Shown in pieces: positions 16,463 to 24,544 of a stretch of 64,000 nucleotides of DNA. The notes below the pieces were generated by a model that ran no database searches, was not told where the DNA came from, and was given only the letters and a program-made list of their open reading frames with translations. This DNA is from Foliimonas ilicis (GTDB lineage: Bacteria > Pseudomonadota > Alphaproteobacteria > Rhizobiales > Rhizobiaceae), in assembly GCF_039939195.1 (NCBI RefSeq), contig NZ_JBDUUH010000001.1:248001-312000 (forward strand), in the 5' to 3' direction. Both the position numbers and the translations under genes were made by a program. Position 1 is the first letter of the stretch. Every line of letters begins with the position of its first letter.

Positions 16463-18349
16463 TCACTTATTGGGAAACATCATTCGCTCTGACACGAACA
16501 CCGCACCGGGCGTGGTCAAATGACCATAATCCCATGTCGTCAACTGTCGTTTGTCGTTTGGAACGTAGGTCAAACACCCTTTATCGTCACAGAGAATATC
16601 AATCAGAGATATGTAGCTGACACGTGTGATCCATGCGTGCTTTTTGAATTCCTGATCCATTTCGAAAGCACTGTCAGTGAGTCCTGATTTCAGGCGAGGG
16701 AGGACATGCTCATTCTCCCTGTATTTTAACATAACTTTCGGCAGGGGGTCTTCCCAGTAAGGAGCCGGGCCGACAAGAACAATATGTTCGATACCAGCGT
16801 CCGCCAGCTTCGCTATCGTTGCATCCATTGCTGGAATTAACATGCCTTTTGCCTTCGCGGCATGTGTTGGCCACACTCCGAAAAGCATCACTATTTCGGG
16901 CTTTTCAGCAGCGATTCTTGCGAGAATGTGCTCGTTGCTCTTCTGGCAGATTTCGTAGCCGACAGACACGACCGGCGGGCACCCATCACGTGCTGCGATG
17001 CCAATGGCATAATGTTTCGCATAAACTTCGGCGAAGCCTGGATATAATCGCGCGGCATGTGAATCTCCCCAAAGAAGAATTTTCGGCTTCGAAGATGATG
17101 TCGGGAAGCAGGTTTCCTTGAAAGCATCAGGCGCGACTTTGTCATCCAGCCAGCACTCATCGACACGTGCATCGGTAAGAAAATCATAATCATAGGTAAG
17201 CAGCGCGCGTACGTCTTCAGGGTAGCGAGTTGCGAAGCCTCCGTTAGCCCATGTAAAACCACCAATGACGGCCAAACCTGTCAGCGAACTCGACAGGGTT
17301 ATGACAAGTGCGCGCCGGCTGAGAGCGGCGATGTAAACGCCCCGCCGTATTGGCCTTTCGATCAGGGCGTATGTCAGTATCGCCAGAACAAGACTTACAC
17401 CTACAACCGTCAGCATTTCAAAAATTAAGGGCGGCCGATCCAGAACGATCCAGGCGAAAGAAATCAGCATCCAATGCCAGAGGTAAAGCGGATAGCTGAT
17501 CAACCCGAGGGCGCACGGAATCCGTCTTGCCAAAAGGACATGATTTGGAACAGCGTGCATCCCTGCGACAATGACAAGGCAGGTGCCCAAGACAGGCAAA
17601 GCAGCTAGCCAGCCCGGAAAATTGCTCGCGCTATCGATTGCGAAAAAGGTCACGACAATCATCGACAATCCCAGGATCGATAACGCCGTCGCCTTGCGTT
17701 TTTCGATTTGCAACCCTTGAGCAGCCACACATGCCACCAACCCGCCCATTCCTAGCTCCCATGCGCGCGACAATGGCGAGTAAAATGCAGAAACAGGCGC
17801 GGAACTCGTAAGCACGAGATTGAACAGAAAGGAGCAGGACGAAAGGCCAATAATGGTCCAGAAAACGGAAAGACGCTTACGGTTTACGAACCAGATGATA
17901 AGTGGCCAGACAATGTAGAACTGCTCTTCAATGCCGAGCGACCAAAGGTGCAGCAATGGCTTTTCGATTGCGTCGGTATCGAAATACCCAGCCTCGCTCC
18001 AGAAAACCAGGTTCGAGACGAAACCGGCTCCGGCCAAAATATGTTTGCCAAGCTGCATGAATTCTCTGGGCGGGAGGACGAACCATCCGATGAGAAAGCC
18101 GGTCGCCAAAACCAGCACCAAGGCCGGAAATATCCGCCTGATACGGCGCGCATAAAAATCGGAAATGCTGAACGTATCCGATGCTATCGAGCGCAGCAAA
18201 ATCCCGGTGATTAGATAGCCCGAGATAACGAAAAATACATCCACGCCTGCAAAACCGCCCGGCATTGCAGACGGAAATGCATGATAAATAACGACTGAAA
18301 CGACTGCGACAGCACGCAAACCGTCAATATCTGGGCGGTACTGCATCAT
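16463..18349 (-). CDS. Acyltransferase 3 / SGNH-fusion protein (OafA/YrhL-like)
   Basis: A 628-residue protein. Residues 1-345 form the multi-spanning acyltransferase-3 domain (YRPDIDGLRAVAVVSVV at the start, catalytic-type His in IYHAF, about ten membrane helices). Residues about 390-628 form a periplasmic SGNH hydrolase-like domain, with GDSH (LLWGDSHAARLY) and a late Asp-x-x-His (WDYGHLT). Such fusions O-acetylate surface polysaccharides such as LPS O-antigen. The gene stands alone and uses more A/T-ending codons than its neighbours. This fits recent transfer, as is common for surface-modification genes. It lies just left of the tRNA-Phe island boundary. Confidence 0.9.
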   Translation of the reverse strand: MMQYRPDIDGLRAVAVVSVVIYHAFPSAMPGGFAGVDVFFVISGYLITGILLRSIASDTFSISDFYARRIRRIFPALVLVLATGFLIGWFVLPPREFMQLGKHILAGAGFVSNLVFWSEAGYFDTDAIEKPLLHLWSLGIEEQFYIVWPLIIWFVNRKRLSVFWTIIGLSSCSFLFNLVLTSSAPVSAFYSPLSRAWELGMGGLVACVAAQGLQIEKRKATALSILGLSMIVVTFFAIDSASNFPGWLAALPVLGTCLVIVAGMHAVPNHVLLARRIPCALGLISYPLYLWHWMLISFAWIVLDRPPLIFEMLTVVGVSLVLAILTYALIERPIRRGVYIAALSRRALVITLSSSLTGLAVIGGFTWANGGFATRYPEDVRALLTYDYDFLTDARVDECWLDDKVAPDAFKETCFPTSSSKPKILLWGDSHAARLYPGFAEVYAKHYAIGIAARDGCPPVVSVGYEICQKSNEHILARIAAEKPEIVMLFGVWPTHAAKAKGMLIPAMDATIAKLADAGIEHIVLVGPAPYWEDPLPKVMLKYRENEHVLPRLKSGLTDSAFEMDQEFKKHAWITRVSYISLIDILCDDKGCLTYVPNDKRQLTTWDYGHLTTPGAVFVSERMMFPNK

Positions 18350-18446
18350 GTATTAAAGTTTCGGAAGAGCCTGCACACACAGTGTTATGCCTATCATACG
18401 GCCAAATCGACCGCATCATCTCTACAAATCTTTTATTTTGAAAAAA

Positions 18447-18495
18447 TGGTGCCTAGACGCGGATTCTGGGCCACGGGCACGCGGATTTTCAATTG
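18447..18495 (-). repeat. Degenerate att copy of the tRNA-Phe 3' half
   Basis: Read on the plus strand, this segment matches 24264-24309 over about 46 bases, from the CCA end to the anticodon loop, in the same orientation. The block ACGCGGATTTTCAAT is identical. Differences are a C-to-T near the CCA, a few bases in the T-loop and one A-to-G. It ends in the anticodon stem and cannot form a tRNA. Confidence 0.85.
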
Positions 18496-18542
18496 GGGAA
18501 ATTTTCAGTAAGCCGCTGTTTAAAAACATACAAAAATTTAAT

Positions 18543-18561
18543 GCACTAGAACTGCGCTAGC
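18543..18561 (+). repeat. 19-bp island-end repeat, left copy (candidate integrase arm site)
   Basis: GCACTAGAACTGCGCTAGC, 48 bp inside the left att copy. It shares the consensus GCRCTARMACTGYGCTARC with the two right-end copies. Each copy contains two GYGCTA-like half-sites 11 bp apart, one helical turn. Confidence 0.6.
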
Positions 18562-18614
18562 CGAGGCTGCTTGTTCCTTCTCGATGCTCGGATCTTTCTC
18601 CTTTGACAGCGGGA

Positions 18615-18649
18615 TTGGGAGACTAAGCTATTGATTCGTATAATCAATA
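18615..18649 (+). promoter_or_regulatory. Promoter with overlapping operator upstream of the nuclease gene
   Basis: A perfect -10 TATAAT at 18639-18644 has TTGGGA as a weak -35 18 bases upstream (18615-18620). A perfect 8-bp inverted repeat, TATTGATT-CGTAT-AATCAATA (18629-18649), straddles the -10. A repressor bound here would shut off the nuclease promoter. About 185 nt of untranslated leader would precede the ATG at 18836. Confidence 0.55.
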
Positions 18650-18835
18650 TTTCGAATTGCGCTCGCTCCGCGCTAAACACCCGTGCTCCATGCACTTCTG
18701 GCAAGTGGGTTTAAACCGCCGCTCCTCTTTTTCTTTCCAATCTTCAACTTTCGCGATAGCTCAGAACTCTAAGTTTCAAGATCGATTCTATTGGGCAAGT
18801 TGCTCATCACAGCCTGAGATTTGCGCGAGAGTACA

Positions 18836-19750
18836 ATGAGCGATTTGGACTACCTGCACATTTTGACCCGTCGATATAGTGTTTCCCCGGAGGCATTGTC
18901 GGCCGTTCTTTGCCCAATACTGATTCCTATAAAGTCGATCGATAAGAGGATTTTCAAATCCCCTGGCGAAGGGCATTGGCGAGCAATGTTCACTGCTGAA
19001 ATTACCGACCAGAATAGAGGTGTAATTACCAGAGGTCGCACTGGAAAGTTCGTGCCCGCATTATACGGCACGGGACAGCCTGGCTGGCGAGAAATTGCGA
19101 AAGGACGAATTACAGAAGTTATTTCCCAAGAGAATCTTATGGTTGGGGAGGTGTATGTTGGATCAAAGCTTCCAGAGCTTGAAAAGGCAGTGGCGCAGCT
19201 AACCGTCGATGATTACCTCGAAATAGATCAGTATGGCGCTGCGGCGAAGGTACTGAGCGGCTTGGCGGAATATCATCTTGTTCGTAATCTAGAGGCCGCA
19301 GGATTTACCGTTACTCGAATGCCTGAGGACATGGCTAGGCATCTTGGTCATTATGCAAACTTCGATTTTCTGGTCGAAAAGGGCGGCGTAAAAAAGAAAA
19401 TCGAGGCCAAGTCACTTTGGGGAACAGACACTCGGTTTGCTCGACTTATTCACAGCACCACGACAAGACCCAAAGGCAATCAGGTCGATTGGACACCAGA
19501 GCAACGAGCTAACTACTATCCGACCAGTATCTGCAAGTTTAACACCCAAGACTTCTTTGCTGTGAGCCTGTTTCTGCGAACTGGCAACATTAACGACTAT
19601 GCCTTCGTTCGCTCTGTGCCATCGGACGTACAGGCATATGGCCTACCGCGAGTTCGGGCATATCCAGAGCACGTCAACCAAAACCCTATCTGCGAGATTG
19701 GTAACGGCATTTGGTTTTCGAGCTTGGACGAAATATGGGGCTTGGACTAA
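18836..19750 (+). CDS. Putative type II restriction endonuclease, PD-(D/E)XK fold
   Basis: A 304-residue protein of no named family. The start is the ATG at 18836 rather than a TTG at 18821. Residues 137-192 match a PD-(D/E)XK core: a helix with Glu145, then Asp177 (NFDFLV), then Glu190-Ala-Lys192 (KIEAKSLWG). The following block (GNQVDWTPEQRANYYP, then a beta-rich NTQDFFAVSLFLRTG) is also typical of these nucleases. Its stop overlaps the stop of the convergent methylase gene by 4 bp. That pairing with a DNA methylase is the main argument for a restriction enzyme. The target sequence is unknown. Confidence 0.65.
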   Translation: MSDLDYLHILTRRYSVSPEALSAVLCPILIPIKSIDKRIFKSPGEGHWRAMFTAEITDQNRGVITRGRTGKFVPALYGTGQPGWREIAKGRITEVISQENLMVGEVYVGSKLPELEKAVAQLTVDDYLEIDQYGAAAKVLSGLAEYHLVRNLEAAGFTVTRMPEDMARHLGHYANFDFLVEKGGVKKKIEAKSLWGTDTRFARLIHSTTTRPKGNQVDWTPEQRANYYPTSICKFNTQDFFAVSLFLRTGNINDYAFVRSVPSDVQAYGLPRVRAYPEHVNQNPICEIGNGIWFSSLDEIWGLD

Positions 19751-21663
19751 AGGGCTGCATATTTGAGCAAATCAAGGTATTTTGACGTAAAGGCTGTTGC
19801 CAATTCGCTATAATCGCGGGCTGCGTTCTGCAGCTCTGCCCTGCGAAGTAGCTCGTTCGGAACAATGAGGTTGGGGATAAGCGTTTCGTTAATAGATGGG
19901 TAGGCGACGCCACTCATGATCCGATTGATCTGCCCAATTACGCTTTCGCTTTTAAGGAGGAAGACGAGAAAGTATGGATCAATATTGTGTGGGCGAAGGA
20001 CCGCAAACCCTGTCGAGCAAATAGCACCGTCCAGATGCGGAGGGACAACGCCGACACATCCGCGTTCTGGTCGCACAGTCGACATCAAAACGTCACCGCT
20101 GCGAACTCTCTTGCGCGCCCGGGTCGGCGCATCGTTGCAACTGAGGCTCTTACTCCAAACGGTGCCAAAACGGTCATCGACATTCGCAATTTCGATATAG
20201 TCGAACCGGCCCCCATTGACGCGTCGGGGATCGACCTTCTCATTGACCAGCGAGGCGAGCGATGAGACGGTGACGCCGTCTAACTTCTCATCATTACCGA
20301 TATTGAATTTTGCGTCCCAGCGGTCTTCAGTCGGGTCGAACATGATGGTACGTCCGAACTTATGCTCCCGTGAATCAGCAACTATATCTGATAGAACACG
20401 TTGGAGGTCGTTTTCACCCCCAAAGACTTTGCGCCTCTGCGCGCCGCGCGTAATGACCTCATAACCAATTTTTTCGCAAACGGCAAAGTAAGTGTCTGTC
20501 TTTTGATTGCCCTTTTCTTCTTTCTTTTTGATATGAAGGATCGACGTCTTGGTCGTGGTGCCCGCAGCGGCGAATGTTACTGGCGGCAATGATATCACAG
20601 ACAAAATTTCACAGGTCCTGCCAATGTGCTCTCGAATCTGCTGGTGCACATTTCTGTTGGTAAGGACGCTGTCGGGTACAATGGTAACAAGTATGCCTCC
20701 CGGGCATAGCCAGTCGATGTACCGCTCAATGAACAAAATTTCGGAATCGATGCGGCTTACAGACTTGTCGCCTTTGAAAATATCATAGTTTCCTAAATCT
20801 CCATTCGAGAACGACGCTCCGAATGGTGGATTAGTTAAGATAAGCGAGACGCGAGAGTCCATCGTGTTCAACAGCTCTTCGCCCCGCCTATCAAGTGCAT
20901 TGGTCAAAAGCACATTTGCTTTTTTACTACCCAGCAAAGCGAGATTAGTTATGGCGAGTTGGACCATTCGCTCACTTTTATCGACGCCGACGACACGGCT
21001 TTGCAATTGGCCGCTATCACCACCTTTTTCGCAAAGCGCATGAACTGCTTCGACAAGGAAGGAGCCAACGCCGCAGGAAGGGTCCAAAATCAACATCTCG
21101 CCTTGATCGCTTAGTAGGTCGCGCCGAAGATGTGCCGGTAGTGACGCTACACCGATTGCAGACATAACCTTAACGACGTCTGGCGGTGTCAGATATTGCC
21201 CCATTTCCTTTTCTTCAACAAAGGCGTCCGTTACAAATCGACCAAATATGTCATTCAGAATGTCGAATTTTTGCTGGCGGATTATGGATGTAAGTACTTC
21301 GTCGAGCTGCTTTTCGCAAAACAGTTCGATCACCTGGGCCGCAAAGTCATTATCTTTTTCTGTGATCTTTAGCGCGTTCGAAAGCTCGTGAATTTCATAG
21401 CTGCTAACGTTTGGCAGAAAATCACTGAGGGATTTTTCAACTATGCTTTTCAGAGCTATCGCTGCTCCTTGGGAATCCGTAATGACATCTCTTGTGATAC
21501 CGTGCTGGCCAGAAGACTTTCCTGCAACATGGGCAAACACAACCTTTGCTAGAAAATCGAGGCTATCATTCCGATGTGAAAAACGGGCATGTCGATGAAT
21601 TATCTCGCGAAACTCGTTGAGGAATGATTGTATCGCATTCTCAATTTTTCGTTCATTCAGCAT
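19747..21663 (-). CDS. N-6 adenine DNA methyltransferase fused to a specificity (TRD) domain
   Basis: A 638-residue protein. Residues about 130-420 are a type I HsdM-like methylase: GQYLTP at 155-160, S-adenosylmethionine motif DPSCGVGSF at 194-202 and catalytic NPPF at 278-281. Residues about 430-638 resemble one target-recognition domain of an HsdS subunit (DGVTVSSLASLVNE..., SGDVLMSTVRP, then YPSINETLIPNL). A methylase with a single built-in recognition domain and no nuclease is like the M/S part of type IIG enzymes. With the convergent nuclease gene it probably forms a type II restriction-modification pair. The start is the ATG at 21663, after GAGG. Confidence 0.85.
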   Translation of the reverse strand: MLNERKIENAIQSFLNEFREIIHRHARFSHRNDSLDFLAKVVFAHVAGKSSGQHGITRDVITDSQGAAIALKSIVEKSLSDFLPNVSSYEIHELSNALKITEKDNDFAAQVIELFCEKQLDEVLTSIIRQQKFDILNDIFGRFVTDAFVEEKEMGQYLTPPDVVKVMSAIGVASLPAHLRRDLLSDQGEMLILDPSCGVGSFLVEAVHALCEKGGDSGQLQSRVVGVDKSERMVQLAITNLALLGSKKANVLLTNALDRRGEELLNTMDSRVSLILTNPPFGASFSNGDLGNYDIFKGDKSVSRIDSEILFIERYIDWLCPGGILVTIVPDSVLTNRNVHQQIREHIGRTCEILSVISLPPVTFAAAGTTTKTSILHIKKKEEKGNQKTDTYFAVCEKIGYEVITRGAQRRKVFGGENDLQRVLSDIVADSREHKFGRTIMFDPTEDRWDAKFNIGNDEKLDGVTVSSLASLVNEKVDPRRVNGGRFDYIEIANVDDRFGTVWSKSLSCNDAPTRARKRVRSGDVLMSTVRPERGCVGVVPPHLDGAICSTGFAVLRPHNIDPYFLVFLLKSESVIGQINRIMSGVAYPSINETLIPNLIVPNELLRRAELQNAARDYSELATAFTSKYLDLLKYAAL

Positions 21664-21763
21664 GCGCGTTCTACCTCGGCTTCCAAGCGGCGATTGCGAG
21701 AACTACGGTCTCGAATCGACAGTCGCCGCTCCATCTAAAACCTGATGGCGCGTTTGTCAGTAA

Positions 21764-21782
21764 TTTTCACAGCTGTGTAAAA
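21764..21782. promoter_or_regulatory. Palindrome upstream of the methylase gene
   Basis: CACAGCTGTG (21768-21777) is a perfect 10-bp palindrome flanked by TTTT and TAAAA, about 105 bp upstream of the methylase start. It lies in the 236-bp gap behind the XRE-TPR gene and is a candidate regulator-binding site. Confidence 0.4.
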
Positions 21783-21899
21783 TCTCGTTGAGAGTTGTTT
21801 GACCGTATGCTGCCTTGCCAGTAAAGCTGACTTCATAAAATGCATTTTCTTAGGTTAGGCCGGATCACTTGGCAGAGATCGCGATGTGCCAGAGCGCGG

Positions 21900-23696
21900 T
21901 CATCGTGTGGAAACCGAGCGTGAGCTCTCAGCCGCACGGCCATTCAGTGCGGCAATTTTGGCGCGGCAGGCCTCCAGTTCGGTATGAGCTTTAAGCTCTT
22001 GAAACACCGCCGCCGCGTCCTCGAGGCTCTCGAGGGCTTTGGCGATATCATCCTGGGGCGATACCGCGTTAGGGAGGTCAGCGTGATGCGCGAAAATAGA
22101 CCCAATCCGCTCACGAGCGTACGCCCATCTCATAGGGTGGGTTTGCCGCCTGAAAACCACCCCAACGGATTCATAGAACTGGATAGCGCGAAACAAGTAT
22201 ATCTCGGCCAGAGGCTCCCCCTGCGCCAGGGCATGTTCGACAAGAACCTGGCCAAGGGCCTCGTGAATGTCGGCTGCCCGGAAAGGATATGCAACGATCG
22301 GAAATGTTTCGACAGCGGCCTGAAGTTCCGAGATCGCTCTAATTCGGAAGAAATTCGCTTGGTACTCTTCAAGCTCAGCGTTAGTCGCCATTTCGGCTAG
22401 GACGTTGCCTATATTAGCTTTGCTGGCGCCCCAGTTCTCGGCGTCAGAATGTTCTTCGCTGGCCTTGACGGACTCATAGAAGGCTTCTAGCGCCTTTTTT
22501 GTCACCACGGCGGGATCCACGCTGGGATCGAGTCGTCGTGACGAAAGAAGTGCCGCACCCAAACTGTTGCAAGCATGAGCGCGCAACTCTTGTGCATCAG
22601 CATCTCCCCGCAAGTTCGTACGAGTTGTCTCCAACAGAGAAATGACCTCGGTAATATCGCTGACTTCTGAACCTAAGACGAGCTTGGCGCGATCCATGAG
22701 ACAGTTGGCGAGGTTAATTGACATTGAGGCCACCTGGAAAGACTCGCCATCCTTGCCGGGGTATGAGGCCGCGTGGCGCGCATGAGCTATCGCTCGATCC
22801 AAAGCTTGACGCGCTTTTTGCGGCTTCTGAGTCAAGTAGTCGTTTCGGAGGACCAAGCTCAGACGGTAGCTAGTCTCTGCGAACGATCTGGGATTGGCCT
22901 TGATGAGATCAAGTTCGATCAGAATCTCGAGGAGCGCTGCAGGGATGAAAAAAGTAGGCTGCAAGGATCGCTTGGCGTTCTCGTAGATTCTATAAGCCAT
23001 CTCATCAAGGTTTTGAGCCATCTCTTTTTCATCGAACGGCCTGAAGAACTCAGCCGCAGCTTTGTAGTGAAGCAAGGCGGCACTCGTATCTCCGCCAAGT
23101 AGACTATTATCGCCACGGGCTATGCGGATTGCCGCATGCTTTCTTATTTCACCTAGCGTACGCTCATATTGATAACGCTCTTCAGCTTGGGCTAATAGCG
23201 CGTCAACCTCGCTAAATCGCCCTTCCGCAAGGGCTGCGGCTGCATCTTCTCTGATTGTCGACAATGCCGTTTCAGATGCGTCGATACTGGCTATACGACT
23301 GCGTAGCGCGGCCCATTCCACCGCTTTGGCTCGAAGGAAATCGTCTAGCTCAGCGAGGCCCGCATTTGGCTGGCTATGCTCAAACTGCCGGGCAATTGCG
23401 TCGATTAGATTACGCGCTTCGCGGTAAGCTCGGTCTAACTCCTTGTCTGGCCGCTCCGCGGCTCGCTTGGCGCAGTCCTCGATCTCTGCCTCCGTAATCT
23501 TCAAAGCCACGATGATGGGATCAATAGTTTTAGGATGTGGATTTGCAACTAACCCACTCTCAAGTTCGCTGATGCGACGGGTCTTGGCGCTTGTGTTGTA
23601 CGCATCTTCCGAGAGCTGTACTTGGGTGAGGCCAAGTGCCCGACGCTTTTGAAGGATCATTTCGCCTAGGGCTTGTCCAAAGGTCTGATCGGCCAT
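21900..23696 (-). CDS. XRE-family regulator with C-terminal tetratricopeptide-like repeats
   Basis: A 598-residue protein from the ATG at 23696; a longer frame from a TTG at 23795 lacks support. Residues 5-62 are an XRE helix-turn-helix (GEMILQKRRALGLTQVQLSE, RRISELESG). The remaining 500 residues are helical and Ala/Leu-rich, with TPR-like segments (ALLAQAEERYQYERTLGEI, LLHYKAAAEFF, RAIQFYESVGVVF). This layout is seen in sensors that couple a ligand or partner protein to promoter control. It is transcribed toward the methylase gene with a 236-bp gap, so it could control the restriction-modification pair. That role is inference. Confidence 0.75.
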   Translation of the reverse strand: MADQTFGQALGEMILQKRRALGLTQVQLSEDAYNTSAKTRRISELESGLVANPHPKTIDPIIVALKITEAEIEDCAKRAAERPDKELDRAYREARNLIDAIARQFEHSQPNAGLAELDDFLRAKAVEWAALRSRIASIDASETALSTIREDAAAALAEGRFSEVDALLAQAEERYQYERTLGEIRKHAAIRIARGDNSLLGGDTSAALLHYKAAAEFFRPFDEKEMAQNLDEMAYRIYENAKRSLQPTFFIPAALLEILIELDLIKANPRSFAETSYRLSLVLRNDYLTQKPQKARQALDRAIAHARHAASYPGKDGESFQVASMSINLANCLMDRAKLVLGSEVSDITEVISLLETTRTNLRGDADAQELRAHACNSLGAALLSSRRLDPSVDPAVVTKKALEAFYESVKASEEHSDAENWGASKANIGNVLAEMATNAELEEYQANFFRIRAISELQAAVETFPIVAYPFRAADIHEALGQVLVEHALAQGEPLAEIYLFRAIQFYESVGVVFRRQTHPMRWAYARERIGSIFAHHADLPNAVSPQDDIAKALESLEDAAAVFQELKAHTELEACRAKIAALNGRAAESSRSVSTR

Positions 23697-23822
23697 TTCC
23701 GCATTTACTCCGCATATCTCGCGCAAGTGCTCCGCAAATCGTCGGCGCTGCGTCGAGTAGGTTTGACAGGCGCAAATGCGTCGTCCGGACGACAATCCTC
23801 TGAACCATGGAAGATTGCTACA

Positions 23823-23951
23823 ATGAAGACCACCCAGTGCCTAGCCATTCTCTCGGCTGCCCTTCATCTCGCTGCGGAGTTGGGGCTACCGACCAAACTA
23901 GCGGCCTCCATCCTGGCCTTGATCGCGGTGCTGACAGACGTTGACAGGTAA
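23823..23951 (+). CDS. Possible small hydrophobic protein (42 residues)
   Basis: An ATG at 23823 with a distant GGAAG opens 42 codons, of which about 30 are hydrophobic (LAILSAALHLAAELGLP, ASILALIAVL). It is divergent from the XRE-TPR gene. It may be a small membrane peptide of the island or chance. The remainder of 23697-24263 holds only the two right-end repeats. Confidence 0.3.
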   Translation: MKTTQCLAILSAALHLAAELGLPTKLAASILALIAVLTDVDR

Positions 23952-24110
23952 GAAGAAGCGGTTTTTGCGCGGTTCATCACGCACAAACCTCACGCATTTC
24001 AACGTGTTGAGCCGCGCTATTCTTTGTCCCGTTCCACTGAAACAGGGTGAAGGGTAGCTTCGAATGCTGCAACCTGGCGTCTCCAATGGCGTTACGTTGC
24101 TAGCCAGAGT

Positions 24111-24129
24111 GCGCTAAAACTGTGCTAAC
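24111..24129 (+). repeat. 19-bp island-end repeat, right copy 1
   Basis: GCGCTAAAACTGTGCTAAC, 134 bp inside the tRNA-Phe end. Same orientation and half-site spacing as the other two copies. Confidence 0.6.
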
Positions 24130-24183
24130 GCTGGGAGCGTTTGGCACGGGCTGCATTGAAGGAAAAGAGCAATTTCAGGCGCT

Positions 24184-24202
24184 GCGCTAGCACTGTGCTA
24201 GC
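24184..24202 (+). repeat. 19-bp island-end repeat, right copy 2
   Basis: GCGCTAGCACTGTGCTAGC, 61 bp inside the tRNA-Phe end. Matches the consensus GCRCTARMACTGYGCTARC at every position. Confidence 0.6.
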
Positions 24203-24263
24203 ATGTTTCCAGCACATGCAGGGCTCAAAGATCTTTATTATATCAATGAAATCAGCAAATTAA

Positions 24264-24339
24264 TGGTGCCCAGACGCGGATTCGAACCACGGACACGCGG
24301 ATTTTCAATCCGCTGCTCTACCAACTGAGCTATCTGGGC
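24264..24339 (-). tRNA. tRNA-Phe (GAA)
   Basis: 76 nt including the encoded CCA. On the minus strand the acceptor arms GCCCAGA and TCTGGGC pair fully. The D-arm is GCTC/GAGC, the anticodon stem GCGGA/TCCGC encloses TTGAAAA with anticodon GAA, and the T-arm CGTGG/CCGCG encloses TTCGAAT. Its 3' end is the attachment site of the island to the left. Confidence 0.97.
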
Positions 24340-24544
24340 ATCTTCGTCTGCCGGGAAGGCCCGACAGCCGGAATTCGCGAGGCGTCAAACCCTGCGAAAG
24401 CGCGTGGGTTATAGCACGTGATTTCCGGCTGTCCAGCGTCTGAAATGCGATTCCTTGGAAGAAACCGTCGTCCGGTTTGTCGCAGTGCGCGAGATGGCAG
24501 TTTTCTGCGCCGTCAAATCAATCGAACGGCTGCCAGGACCGCCT

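Larger units (their letters stand above)
18447..24309. mobile_element. tRNA-Phe-associated genomic island (about 5.8 kb), integrase missing
   Basis: The stretch lies between the intact tRNA-Phe gene (3' end at 24264) and a degenerate direct copy of its last 46 bases at 18447-18495. That is the arrangement left by tyrosine-integrase insertion into a tRNA 3' end. The interior has lower GC than the flanks. It carries a nuclease gene, a methylase-recognition fusion and an XRE-TPR regulator, plus three copies of a 19-bp repeat near the ends. No integrase gene is visible, so the element is probably a remnant or depends on a helper. Confidence 0.75.

Noticed and set aside
18657..18839. A 60-codon plus-strand frame in front of the nuclease gene
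   Set aside because: It is in another frame, has no ribosome binding site and reads as low-complexity Ser/Arg text; treated as leader sequence.
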